Shown: piece by piece, positions 33,609 through 44,743 of the stretch | How positions within the stretch are numbered: the first letter of the stretch is position 1 | Layout of the letters: each line of letters starts with the position of its first letter | NCBI GenBank assembly: GCA_009761415.1 | Contig: QUOL01000002.1 | Span: 1,860,001 to 1,924,000, forward strand | DNA: 64,000 nt | Direction: 5' to 3' | Source of the DNA: Sarcomyxa edulis | Taxonomy: Eukaryota > Basidiomycota > Agaricomycetes > Agaricales > Mycenaceae | The notes under the pieces: model-generated | The model's database searches: none | Told to the model about the DNA's origin: nothing | Seen by the model: only the letters and a program-made list of their open reading frames with translations | Position numbers and translations under genes: made by a program

Positions 33609-35871
33609 TCATGCAATCACATCTGCTGAACTGAAGCTACTTCGTCGACGCCTGACGTTTCTCAAACCAGGTCTCTCCGATTTCGTCCCCGGAACAACGA
33701 CTGCGGCTGCATTGGTAGTCATCCAAGCGTCTGACGATGCAGGGAGTGTTGTACTGGTCTTCAACGTAGTGCTGGTACCAGCTTTGACTTCACTCAACGA
33801 TGAAGTGTGATTGGGATGGGGTCGTTTCGAAGGGATGAGAGTAGGAAGTCTCGATGGGGTAGGCGATGGTGGTGGTAGAGGTCTGCGAGACGTAGCTTGC
33901 TTGGAGCTTGCTGCTGCTGCCTTTGCAGCGGCAGTTGTCCGCGTAGCGGCGAGCCGGGGGATTTTGTTCGGTCCTTGAGCGGTCGACTTCTGGGCGGCAG
34001 ACGCCGTACCCGTCTTTCTTATTGCAGCAGCCCCAGCCGTGGACCTTGTTACGCGCGTCGGCCGTTGCTCAGACGAGGTAATACCTCTTGAGGCTGCGGC
34101 TTTTGCAGTATTAGCTCGAGCCCGAGTAACAGGTGCAACACCAAGCGCGGGTAATACGTCGTCCTCCTCGTCTTCATCAGAATCTCTCGCTGCTCGTTTC
34201 GCTATTGGGGTCTTTCGTGGTTGGCCGGGAGGCGCCATAGCTTTGGCCCTTGCGGCTGCATTTGCTACGTGTTTTCCGGGTGTGACAGGAGGAACGGAAA
34301 CCAAAGTAGGTCCAGAAGGTGGAGGGGTAGTAGTTCGCATGAGTTCCAGTTCTTCATCGGTCTCTGCCGGTGGTGTTGCTGGAGTTACAAGGGTGGCGGA
34401 GGCTAGAGCCGTGGCTGCTTGCACTCTCCGCATTTCGTCCACCGCAGCCCATTTGGCCCATTCTAGCTGCTTGAGATAAATATATTGCTGCTGGGGACCA
34501 ACGACACTGCCTGGTCGGACAATCCGCATAAAAGCGATGGCTTCGTTGGCTGTAAAACCATATTTCCATATTAGATAGGCTCCTATAAGCGTGCCTGTGC
34601 GGCCAAGTCCTGCCTTGCACTGTTTTTATGGACGGTTAGAAGTCCATGATGGTTGACAGATATGGACGAAGAGTTTGTACGCACATGAACGGCCACCACA
34701 CCTCCACCTTCGATCACCCGGTCTGCGGTGTCTATGAATGTACGCACAATCTCATCGGTGGGATTGGTTCCGTCGTCGAAGTATAATTCCATGTGATCAA
34801 TCCCTCGGTCGAGAAAAGTGGCTCGATCGTAAAGCTCTGTATTAAGCCGGACGACAAGCTTTATATTCCGCTTCTCAAAATAATCCAAGCAATTGAGGAA
34901 CGGCGTAGGCAGTTTCCGCTGTAGGGCTAAGTTGTTCCCGTGAGATGATGGTGAGGCCCCCGCCCGGGTCGGCGAGGCCGGGGAAGTACCTGATTGTTGT
35001 TTCTGGCTCTCCTTCGCTTCCTTCTCTTTCTTCAGCCAATTTGCGTCCACTGGTGACGCGAAAGCGATGAAATTGGGTGTTATCCAATTCCAATCTCCGT
35101 TCTCGACCTTCTCGTAATATTCGTAATCTTCGACACTGAATTCGTTCATGTCGCATAGGCCATTCTGCATAGCTTTCCATATACCCCAAAGACAGTCCTG
35201 GATGTTGAGACTGAAATCTGATGGACCCCGCCCTGCGTCTCGGAAAGGCATGAATTCGAGTTCAGCGATTGGATGGAAAGCTTCCCAGGGCGCTCGCCTT
35301 TGTACTATCATCTGGGAATAGACGTTTTGAGTAGCTTCCCTAAGATGTGATGTATGCAAACTTACGACATAGAGGGCCATCAATAACGCCGCGTTTGCTT
35401 TTTTTCTTGGATCATCAGACGAGTAGAGGACCAATCGATGCGGGGCAAGGTCTTGGTCCTAAAGACACGCACGTGAGTAGTAGAGCGGGATATCTGATGA
35501 CAATGCAACGCGTACCTCCAATAACTCGTGGATAAGAATGCATGCCTTGTATACCATAGCAATATTCAAGGGGCCCCAGTCCTGAAAGAAGGAGAGATAT
35601 AGCAATTGGTCGTCAATCGTGAAGTAGTAGTATGTTGCGTGATCGTCAGGTGAGGCTGAAGGACCAGCTTTGGGTCGTGCGCGAACGCGTGGTTGATTGC
35701 CTGGCTCGGCAGATATGCGGTTTAGGACATTAGGATTGGGCGGGGGGTTCGGGAATGTTGTGAAATATAATCTGAATCAACATATCGTTTGAATGAGAAC
35801 GAATCAAGACAACAGCAAGACAGAGCAGACCGTTCGCCAAAACAACACAAAGGCTCGCATTTCGGAGCCAT
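33609..35871 (-). CDS. CDC14: Dual-specificity phosphatase CDC14
   Basis: The product starts [14 protein letters not shown] (ATG at 35871), spliced to [12 protein letters not shown], then [34 protein letters not shown], and the catalytic domain with [14 protein letters not shown] and the P-loop [22 protein letters not shown]-equivalent region precedes the loop. An intron falls exactly between the His and the catalytic Cys (exon resumes at 34620). A 60-residue Ala/Ser/Pro spacer ([14 protein letters not shown]) sits between the two halves of the domain. The last 250 residues are basic and low-complexity. Cdc14 reverses CDK phosphorylation at mitotic exit and in cytokinesis. The short first exon was chosen because it restores the FG(E/D)RLYF motif. 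Confidence 0.9.
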
Positions 35872-36240
35872 TTCGACGAATTAGAAGGAGAGAATGTGAA
35901 GAGAACGTTGGACTTGGGTGTGGACGGTCGTGGTTGTGGCACAACGCGTGCGGCAGTCCTCACAAAAGCAACCAACATAATTCCACGTGGCAACTCCGAA
36001 ATCTCTCTTTTTTTACTTCCGTCTCGGGAGACTTCAATTGCTGTTCCTTCGAGAGTCCTCGATGTCGTCTTGGGACCTGGTTCGCCATGGAGATGACATC
36101 GGGATCGACGCAAGTACATACCCTTGCTCGCTGGTCCGAGTCGGTGCCGAGCGGGACCCCAGTCTCGAAACTCCAGAAATCTCGACAACGACGACAGTGG
36201 CATTTGAGTATGATGTACTCTATCAACTCTCTATAGAATG
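35872..36240. other. Upstream region of CDC14
   Basis: This should be the promoter of CDC14 on the minus strand and the leftover upstream region of the P450 pseudogene on the plus strand. I see no further gene; ORFs here are overlapping shadows. Confidence 0.4.
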
Positions 36241-37950
36241 GACATCCTCAATTACGCAATTCTGGGACTCGTCATAATCTTCACTCTGCAATTGATCCAG
36301 GAGAGCGAATGCGAGGACAATTACATTTTCTCTACTAGATGCTCACGATGCGCTGACAAACACTGGATTGGACTTTTTATCTGCTGTCAGGCCGTCTGGA
36401 CTATCGTCTCAGGCTTTGTATATCAGCCTACAGATACAAGAGCCATAGGTAGGTCAAGTACCACCCCACTATGTTCCGAGTACTTACCTCATATGGATGA
36501 ATAGGTCGTTATCAGGTCTGTCTTGCAGGCCTCATATACATGTTCTTAGTGATGAATCTTCCGGCGCTCATCTCATAAATGAGCTAGCCCGATCTTACGA
36601 CGAGAATATTTCACAAGACGATGCAGCGCGAGAGGTGAGCGTAGCTACAACGTAGCTATCATATGCTCTACCAGCTTTAACTAACAGCCATTGACAGGAA
36701 GTAGATCGCTGACCAGAAAACCAGCCGTGCAGCTTGATGTCTACAATGTGATAATTCAGAATGGATGCAACGTGTTTCTCCGTCAGTCTCCTTTTAAGTA
36801 TGTTCGTTCAATCATCGTCATATCTTCTCCCAAATAGCTAACGTATATAGGTCGCAATCCGGACCAAGTAACAATATCATTGACCATACTTTTACTGTCT
36901 CTAGAGCGGCACGTCTTATCAACCGTGAGCATCATGCTTGTTTGTCACGCGTGTCATGTTTCGTGCAGGATCGTTGTCCCTCTTTCCTTTTTGATAAACC
37001 CGGCCTTCAGACGTCCCAGCCAATACCTTTCTATGACCGAGGAACGATTAGAGAAGGAGGATGAGTATGTGAAAGACTGGGCTGAGAGATTGTGTCTCAG
37101 CCTAGACCGAACTTTGACCTGGACATATTCAGGACTATGATCTACTCATTCGTTCAGTTGCTTGACCAGACTTCAGGCATTCGACAGACTGCGCGACCTA
37201 GCCAACCGAGTTCTCTCCATTGACTTCGGAATTTTTTCGCGCCGGCTCTCTCGTACGCATACTCTTTGTTATCAAAGACTCTTGGCTCATCATGGTGATC
37301 TCATAGGCCATTAAGCACACTTCAAATCACTTTACTGAATATCCCGGATATGCGCAACCTACGCGTGAAGAAGCTGAAATTGCCATAGTAAAGAAGGATG
37401 CCCTAGCGAATATGAGGAGGATCTTTAGCTTCTCGTGAGAGTCTTGGGGTTTCAACGGCCAGGGATGTAGTAAGTCGTCTTTCCTCGTGTCGTCATGTTC
37501 AATGTCTATCATTGGCTACTAAATCATTGAACCCCCTTTGTAGCGACGATGACTGGTATTGTCTGAAATCCCACAGGCTTTACGTTCTCCACACCTATTT
37601 CGCCGTAGCGATACGTGTAATTTACCACGCAGCATTTAGACCTAATGCAGATTCACTCGACCGTTTCCGTTTCTGCCAGGCCGAGGGAGGGAAAGGGAAG
37701 GCATTCAGATGGTCAATGATAATGATTATGTGTCTTTCGGGCATGGCAGACATATTCATGCCCTTGACGGTCAAGTAGTTCTGGATCTCTTACTTCTCAT
37801 TGACACCTGCATCGTAATTTCACAGATACTCTGCGGCCAACAAAATGAAGGATATGCCGCTCGCGTTGTCTTGTCTTACGATATCAAGTTCAAGGACGGG
37901 GGTCGACCTGCGATCGAGTGGTTTCCGTTAACTGCGTTCCGAACATGACA
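36241..37950 (+). pseudogene. Cytochrome P450 pseudogene (same clade as the two genes downstream)
   Basis: Fragments in order match the two intact P450s: the anchor MDILNYAILGLVIIF; LDFLSAVRPSGLSS (compare LDFIPVVGPSGLLTS); SSGAHLINELARSYDENIS (compare SGPQLVNDLRQAREEDIS); EERLEKEDEYVKDWAERL; YAQPTREEAEIAIV...MRRI; then FGHGRHIHALDG where the intact copies have FGHGRHACPGR, and SYDIKFKDGGRPAIEW at the end. The block for about 60 residues between helices B' and E is missing. A TGA interrupts SFS-ESWGFNG, and the haem-ligand Cys is lost from the frame. It is clearly dead, yet its exon order is preserved, so it arose by tandem duplication, not by retroposition. Confidence 0.88.
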
Positions 37951-38646
37951 GCGAAAGTCATGGTTGAGAGCGTAGTGCGGTGACGACAGTGTGGATGATG
38001 ATACTTTGATCTTGAGGCTGATTGTCAGTGACCCTTGAGCGCTGACACCCGGGGCTTAACAAAGGTACCACAGCAAGCCGAACATGTACTAAGTTCGTCG
38101 TCTCTGGATTTCTGTCACCAGCTATCACTAATGTCTCGACTCTTATTATGGCTCTAGGAATGGCAGAGCGTCCAATCGAATCGCTCATATCTTGGGTTTC
38201 GTATAGGCGCAGTCCTTCATTACAAACACCATCAAACTCCCCCGGGACCGCACTGTCTTATCCGTGGTCGCCAATTTGCTTATTCTAAGTTCACGTCAGG
38301 ACCCTGCAGGTCGACGGTGCATTTATAGCATATAAAATAAGGTTGTGGTCTTACTTTTTGCACTTCTCAGCACAAAGAATTCTGCACGTCTCGCCATAAT
38401 ATCACTTCTTCGCATCACGGTGACCTCATCCCAATATTTTCTCCGAAGGACCTCCCAAACTCCTCATTATGACACCCAGGCTGATAGTCCACCCGGGACC
38501 GTTCCGTGTCGTTTAGGAGACAGACGCTCACACGACCATGGAGAGATAACGAATCGTTGTATGTTTCCTAACCCCGGAAGCAGTCAATATTGGGCCTAGT
38601 TGCATAAAACCGACTGATGGATCGTTAGCAAACTCGTTCTTAGCTC
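37951..38646. other. Intergenic
   Basis: Spacer between the P450 pseudogene and the next P450. No coding signal or repeat was recognised. The promoter of the gene at 38647 should lie near its right end. Confidence 0.4.
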
Positions 38647-40728
38647 ATGGATTTCCCCAGTGTCAATGCTTATAGCCTTACAGCTCTTGCTATCCTACTT
38701 TTCATTGGCTTCAGGCACTATACAAGAATAAATGTGAGGCCTACGCTTTCCATCTTCGTTTCAGTCACTGAAATGTGCATGTTCAGTTGGATTTTATTCC
38801 TGTGGTTGGTCCCTCGGGCTTGCTCACATCCTACATTGGAGCCATTAGATTTATCACGAATGCGAAAGAAATAATACAAGAGGGATATGACAGGTACCAT
38901 CCCGCGATGTTTAAGGTACCACTCCTCGATAGGTGGCTTGTCGTTGTTAGGTCTGTCACTCCATGTCATTCGCAGTTCATGACTGACCATTTAACAATTT
39001 TAGTGGGCCGCAGCTCGTAAATGATCTACGTCAAGCCCGAGAGGAGGATATATCATTCGTCCGTGCTACTCGAGAAGTGGGTTCGATCATCTTGTTCTTT
39101 TGCGCGTCTTTTTAATCTCATTTTCCTGGAAGAATCTCCATACGAGATACACTCTTGGCACTCAAGTCGATGGGCATCATTACCATATCGGTGTTGTGAG
39201 GACTACCCTGACCAGGAATATAGGTGCTCGGTTCTCGGACATCTATGATGAGATCGCCCAATCGTTCGCGGACTCCTTACCATTCAAAGGAGACGGTGAG
39301 TTCTTTGATCTATTGTTACTGATATTACTGATATTGTATGCTCGCAAATAGAATGGTTGGCCGTGTCTGGGAAGGACATCGTGATGCAAGCAGTATGTCG
39401 GACAAGCAACAGGCTGTTTGTTGGTCTTCCATTATGTTTGTGTGCCACTAGTATTGCTACTCTTTTTCGATCTCTTACCGTCTATTGGTCCATAGGTCGT
39501 GACCTTGACTACATAGCTCTCAACATCGAATTCACCATCGCTGTTTTCATTGCTGCCCAGACGATCAATATTTTCCCGAAGTTTCTTCAGCCGTGAGTGG
39601 AAACGACATGCACTCTTCTAGATACTGATTATAGTGCTCAATCTGACAGGATGATTGGCCCTCTTATCTCGCCAGTGCCTCGTGCATGGAAGCGCGCAAA
39701 GAAGCATCTTGCACCGATGGTCGAGGAACGGTTACGGCAAGAAGCCCTGTACGGCAAAGATTGGGCTGAACGACCGGTATGTGACACCCTCTGGTCTATC
39801 ACTCCTATTGATAGCCTCTCCACTAGAACGACTTGATTTCTTGGTTGCTGGACGAATCTCCAGAAGACCGGAAGACAGTGCACGATCTTACCATGCGAAT
39901 CATAGTGGTCAACATGGCAGCCATCCACACTAGCTCGAACGTGAGTTTCCGTTTACTTTACCTGTTCTTCGAGAGCTGCTCAATATTTTCGTCCATTTTC
40001 AGGGTTTTACACATGCTTTGTATCATCTGGCCGCCAACCCGGAATACGCACAACCTCTTCGAGAGGAGGTCGAGACCATTGTACGCGAAGACGGGTGGAG
40101 CAAGGCTTCCGTAGGTAAAATGCGTAAAATCGATAGCTTCTTGAAGGAATCCCAGCGGTTCAACGGTCTGGGAGCGCGTGCGTATATTTCTCTTCTCTGT
40201 CGTGTAATCACAATAACTGAAAATTCGTATGCAGTCACTATGAATCGAGTGGTCACTAAGCCGGGTGGCTTTACCTTCTCTGATGGAACCACTCTTCCAG
40301 AGGGAACTTACTTGAGCGTAGCAATCTATGCCACCCACCATGATGAGGAGAACTACGGACCTAATCCCGATGTCTTCGATGGCTTCCGTTTCGCCAACAT
40401 GAGAGAAACTGGCGAGAGTGGGAGTGGCATCAAACACCAACTGGTCACCACGAATGTGGACTATCTGCCTTTTGGACATGGACGGCACGCGTGCCCGGGT
40501 CGGTTAGTATATAGGTTCTCCCTCTGTGAGCTGTTTCTTACTAATACCCACCGTCACTTTCAAAGTTTCTTTGCCGCCAACGAGTTGAAGACTATGCTAG
40601 CACACGTCGTCACCACGTACGATGTCAAGTTCGAGGAGGAGGGCGTGCGCCCTCCTAATCAATGGCTCGGCCCGTCTTGTGGTGCTAATAGATCAGCTAA
40701 GGTCATGTTCAGGAAGAGACAACAATAG
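38647..40728 (+). CDS. Cytochrome P450, tandem copy 1 (ent-kaurene oxidase/CYP68-like fold)
   Basis: An N-terminal anchor (YSLTALAILLFIGF) is followed by LDFIPVVGPSGLLTSYIGAI, RYTLGTQVDGHHYHIGVVR, CRTSNRLFVGLPLC, then helix I (IIVVNMAAIHTSSNGFTHAL), the ExxR helix (KIDSFLKESQRFNG), PEGTYLSVAIYATHHDEENY and the haem loop LPFGHGRHACPGRFFAANEL. Helix I carries AAIHTSS in place of AGxDT, as in the CYP68/CYP5037-type enzymes, where the acid-alcohol pair is altered. The length is about 515 residues. About ten introns are seen, one splitting the Arg codon of PGR|FF. It ends in TAG at 40726-40728. Fungal relatives are often annotated ent-kaurene oxidase; the real substrate is unknown. Confidence 0.9.
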
Positions 40729-41230
40729 CTGGTGGGTGTATTCAATTCCATCAGCCGCCTTCATCGTAATGAAAAGGAATCCATGCATAGTCGCTGTGTA
40801 TGGTTATATGAATTATACTTCTATAAATTCCAGTCGTAGATTATCTTGTCGAACCATCTTAGACCCGTGGACAATGTAGCCTTATTTACAGGAATTCGGT
40901 GGACCGGAAGCTCCAATGAAATTTTCTACGCGGTCCAAGTTGAGTCTCGTCTCAATTCTCTCAATTCTCTCTTCTTACTGGGTCGGGTATTCGTCGGAAA
41001 GGGTCGAACACCCTCTCTCGTTCGTGTGGAGTACATGACGAATAGAATGGGAACAAAAAACACAGGGAGTGGATACCTCTGACAAATGAGAGGTGGTACG
41101 ATCACTATTTTGACTGTCTCTTAGCCGAGACCTATTTTCGTGGGTATGTTCAGAAGCCTCCGTGGAACTTTGTAGCTGCTGTCTGCAGACCTCGATGAGT
41201 TGATATCGCTCATTTCTTACTTTATTGACC
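40729..41230. other. Intergenic between tandem P450s
   Basis: About 500 bp of spacer holds the terminator of the left P450 and the promoter of the right one. No other feature recognised. Confidence 0.4.
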
Positions 41231-43227
41231 ATGGAAGACGTCCTCGTTTATGGCCTCGCAGGGATTGCAGTTCTATTGATTTACATCAAAGCGCTGGATT
41301 CTAAACGTTTGAGGGTGTGTCAACCTCCGTTCAATTATCAGCGTGCATTACTGAATGATCATATCTAGTTGGATTCCATCCCAGCTGTTGGGCCATCTGG
41401 AATACTCTCATCATATATAGGAGCTATCAGATTCGTCGTCAAAGGCGATGAAATGGTGCAGGAAGGGTATCACAAGTACCATTCGAAGATGTTCCGAGTT
41501 CCACTGATTGACAAATGGATCGTCGTCCTTTCTGGGTCCAAGCTTGTTGACGATGTGAGGCAATCCCGTGAAGAGGACTTATCATTCGTTGAGGCTGTCA
41601 GTGATGTAAGTTATCTTCTCCAGACGTAGTCTTCCCTTCATTTATCATATATGTTCCCTCAAGTCAATGCAAGTCAGATATACCTTGGGACAGGCTTCCC
41701 AAGATAACCCGTATCATGCCGAAGTTATACGCTCTCAGTTGACTAGGAATCTGGGTTCGCGGTTTTGCGATATCAGAGATGAGATTGAGATAGCATTTGA
41801 CGAGACTCTGCCTCCCCTTAGCGAAAATGGTACGCACAATCCGAAACCCGGACGCCATGGAATCTCACTGACCTTTGATCAGAATGGACATCTGTGCATG
41901 CAATGGAGGCCATCATGAACGTCGTGTGCAGGACGAGTAACCGCCTCTTTGTTGGGCTTCCGTTATGTGCGAATTGTCATTGTCTTACAGGGTTCATCAA
42001 TCCGAGTTGACTGTTCTATAGGCAGAGATCCTGACTACATGAAACTCAATATTCAGTTCACCATCGAGGTGGCTATGGCCGCACAAGGCATCAACCTCTT
42101 TCCCGACATCTTGAAACCGTACGGATATAGTCTTCCGTCACTATACTGTTGATATCTGGTGTCTAATTTTCTGAGCATAGAATAATTGGTCCAATTCTGT
42201 CCCCTCTTTCACGGAATACTAAACGTGCAACAAAGCACCTTCGGCCCATCATTGAGGAAAGACTGATGAAAGAAGAACAGTACGGCAAGGATTGGCCTGG
42301 TAAACCAGTAATTAACACCGTTCATATTCACTTTTACCGCTCTGTCTGATTGCACCTCGATAGAACGACCTGATTTCCTGGCTTCTGGAAGTGGCAACGG
42401 GAGAACAGAGGACAACTTCCGACATAGTGATGCGAATCCTCATCATCAATTTTGCTGCCATCCATACGTCGTCTTTAGTAGGATTTCATGCCACTTGGGA
42501 CTCTGGGTCAATATTTATGCGTATTCCAGACCTTCACGCAGGCTTTATACGATCTTGCTGCACACCCCGAGTACGCACAACCTATGCGGGATGAGGTAGA
42601 CGCTGTTGTAGAAGAGGAAGGATGGACCAAGAACAGCATGAGCAAGATGCGAAAGATCGATAGTTTTCTTCGTGAATCTCAGCGATTCCATGGCTTATCG
42701 AGTTGTATGTTTCTTGTCCAGCCTTGCAAAGTGCAATTTCCTGATGTCATTACGCAGTGAATATGGACCGTAAAGTCGTCAAGCCAGGAGGATATACATT
42801 CTCTGATGGTACAACTCTACCCGTCGGGACATATCTTACCGTCGCCGCCCGGTCTATACACCATGACGAAGGGTGTTACGAAAATCCCGAAGTATTTGAC
42901 GGATTTCGGTTCGCCCGTATGAGAGAGGCAGACGGAGAAGGAGTCAAGTACCAGATGGTAAACACTAGTCCAGTCTTTCTGCCCTTTGGCCACGGCAGAC
43001 ATGCGTGTCCTGGTCGGTGAGTGACTCAAGTTCTTAGGTGTTGACGTCGCTGACATTGGCTTAGGTTCTTTGCGGCAAATGAGCTGAAAGCAATGCTGGC
43101 GCATGTAGTATCGGCGTTTGATGTCAGGTTACAGGATGGTGTTCGTCCAGTTGACCAGTGGTTTGGAAATAATTGTGTCCCGAACAGACATGCTCGAGTC
43201 ATGTTCAAGAGACGGCAAGCGGCCTGA
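41231..43227 (+). CDS. Cytochrome P450, tandem copy 2
   Basis: The gene starts MEDVLVYGLAGIAVLLIYIK and runs in parallel with the copy at 38647 throughout: LDSIPAVGPSGILSSYIGAI, VRYTLGQASQDNPYHAEVIR, CRTSNRLFVGLPLC, EEQYGKDWPGKPNDLISW, the helix I region ILIINFAAIHTSS, KIDSFLRESQRFHG and the haem loop LPFGHGRHACPGRFFAANEL. It ends RRQAA and TGA at 43225-43227. Introns fall at the same codons as in copy 1. Outside the motifs the two proteins differ at many positions, so the duplication is not recent. Together with the dead copy it forms a three-member head-to-tail array on the plus strand. Confidence 0.9.
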
Positions 43228-43671
43228 GTCTAGAATAGACGTAGATACAATGTCCACGGTCAAATGCATTGATTCCATTAACTGATTCGAGCGACAGGTA
43301 GGAAGACGTGCCACAGTTGAGTACCGCTGAACGTCGAACGTTGAAGTTGAAAGAGTTAACCACGGCAGACAGCCTTGGCGACGTGTGACGGAAGCAGATG
43401 CTCTACACGTGGCAATGGTCACAGCAAGGCCAAACATTCGTGCGCCACCTCGAAGAGAGCATACTCGCGACCAGAGTCGATTATTTAGGGCCAATTCAAC
43501 GTCCAGGTGAGAACTGCTGCTCCGTTATGTTGCTGAATCGATGCTGCCAGTCGCTAGTTATCGATACATGCCCAGGAATCCAGGAGGAATCGTGCATTGG
43601 GCTGGATGCAAATCTTGGTTTTGGATGATGAAACGCTGACCTTGCTACCTCTTTCTCTCCAGACCTTCAAG
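43228..43671. other. Intergenic, RPS7 promoter and leader
   Basis: The right end has CT-rich tracts (CTTGCTACCTCTTTCTCTCC, 43651-43670 region) ending in CCAG just before the RPS7 start, consistent with a leader intron. Nothing else recognised. Confidence 0.4.
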
Positions 43672-44389
43672 ATGGCATCTGCGGCCGTAAACCACAAGAT
43701 CGTTCGTACCGCCAACGCTCCTACCACTCCTCCCGATGAGACAGAGATCAGCGTCGCCCAGGCGTTGATTGACCTCGAGAACAACGTCCCCGAGCTCAAA
43801 ACCGAACTCCGCGCCCTCCAGATCTCCGCTGCCCGTGAAGTCGACGTTCGTGGTGGAAAGAAGGCCATCGTTGTCTTCGTGCCCGTACCCCAATTGAAGG
43901 CGTTCCGGAAAGTCCAGCAGAGGTGCGTCTTACTCGGCCGTAGATCATACGCAGTAATACTTACAAGTACCTCACCGCACGTAGACTTACTCGGGAACTC
44001 GAGAAGAAGTTCTCTGACCGACATGTCGTTTTCGTTGCACAGCGCCGGATGCTGCGCAAGCCCACCCGTACTTCCCGGGTTAAGCAGAAGAGGCCTCGTA
44101 GCCGCACCCTTACCTCTGTCCACGAGAAGATACTCGAGGACCTTGTTTTCCCCACCGAGATCGTCGGAAAGCGGACCCGTGTTGCCGTAGACGGTTCAAA
44201 ACTATTGAAAGTGTATGTGTTACCTCCAATGTTTCATTAGTGGCGCTTGCTAAAGATCCGGTTCACAGCCTCCTCGACTCCAAAGACGCCACATCTCTGG
44301 AATACAAGCTCGACTCGTTTTCTTCTGTATACCGTCGCCTAACAGGGAAGGATGTTGTGTTCGACTTCCCAGTGGTTGCGCAGGAGTAG
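43672..44389 (+). CDS. RPS7: 40S ribosomal protein S7 (eS7)
   Basis: The product begins [20 protein letters not shown] and has the eS7 blocks [91 protein letters not shown] and [20 protein letters not shown], ending FDFPVVAQE. About 200 residues, the normal length. At least two introns are present: one in the QQR|LTR region (44.0 kb) and one after LLKV (44.2 kb). It is a core component of the small ribosomal subunit. The stop TAG is 44387-44389. Confidence 0.95.
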
Positions 44390-44743
44390 ATGTGGTTTTA
44401 GCGGTGTGACCTGACATGCTTTCCATACTTCTATCAAAAATATATGGCATGTCCTTTATGACCCTACTTGTGTCAGAGTGAATCAGCCGGCGATATAGCA
44501 TCGGAGTAGTAGAGTTCTCTTAGCGCCTTGGCTATCTCGATTATCCTCGGTTGTAGAAGCGCATTGGATTGTTCTGTTCTGGAGGCGGCGTCTATCCACG
44601 TGGGTACAAATAATAGCGATAGGTCGCGTAAGTATGTCCATTCTAGTTCGGTATTCTTGATCTCTCTTTCTTATTCTCTTCCTTGTTGTCTTTCTTTCTT
44701 CGCCTTCGCGGCACTTTTGGCCCGCCAATTTCAAGGGCGTGTA

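Noticed and set aside
33897..34479. Plus-strand ORFs over the CDC14 tail
   Set aside because: They are antisense to the Ala/Arg/Thr-rich CDC14 C-terminus and have no independent start context.
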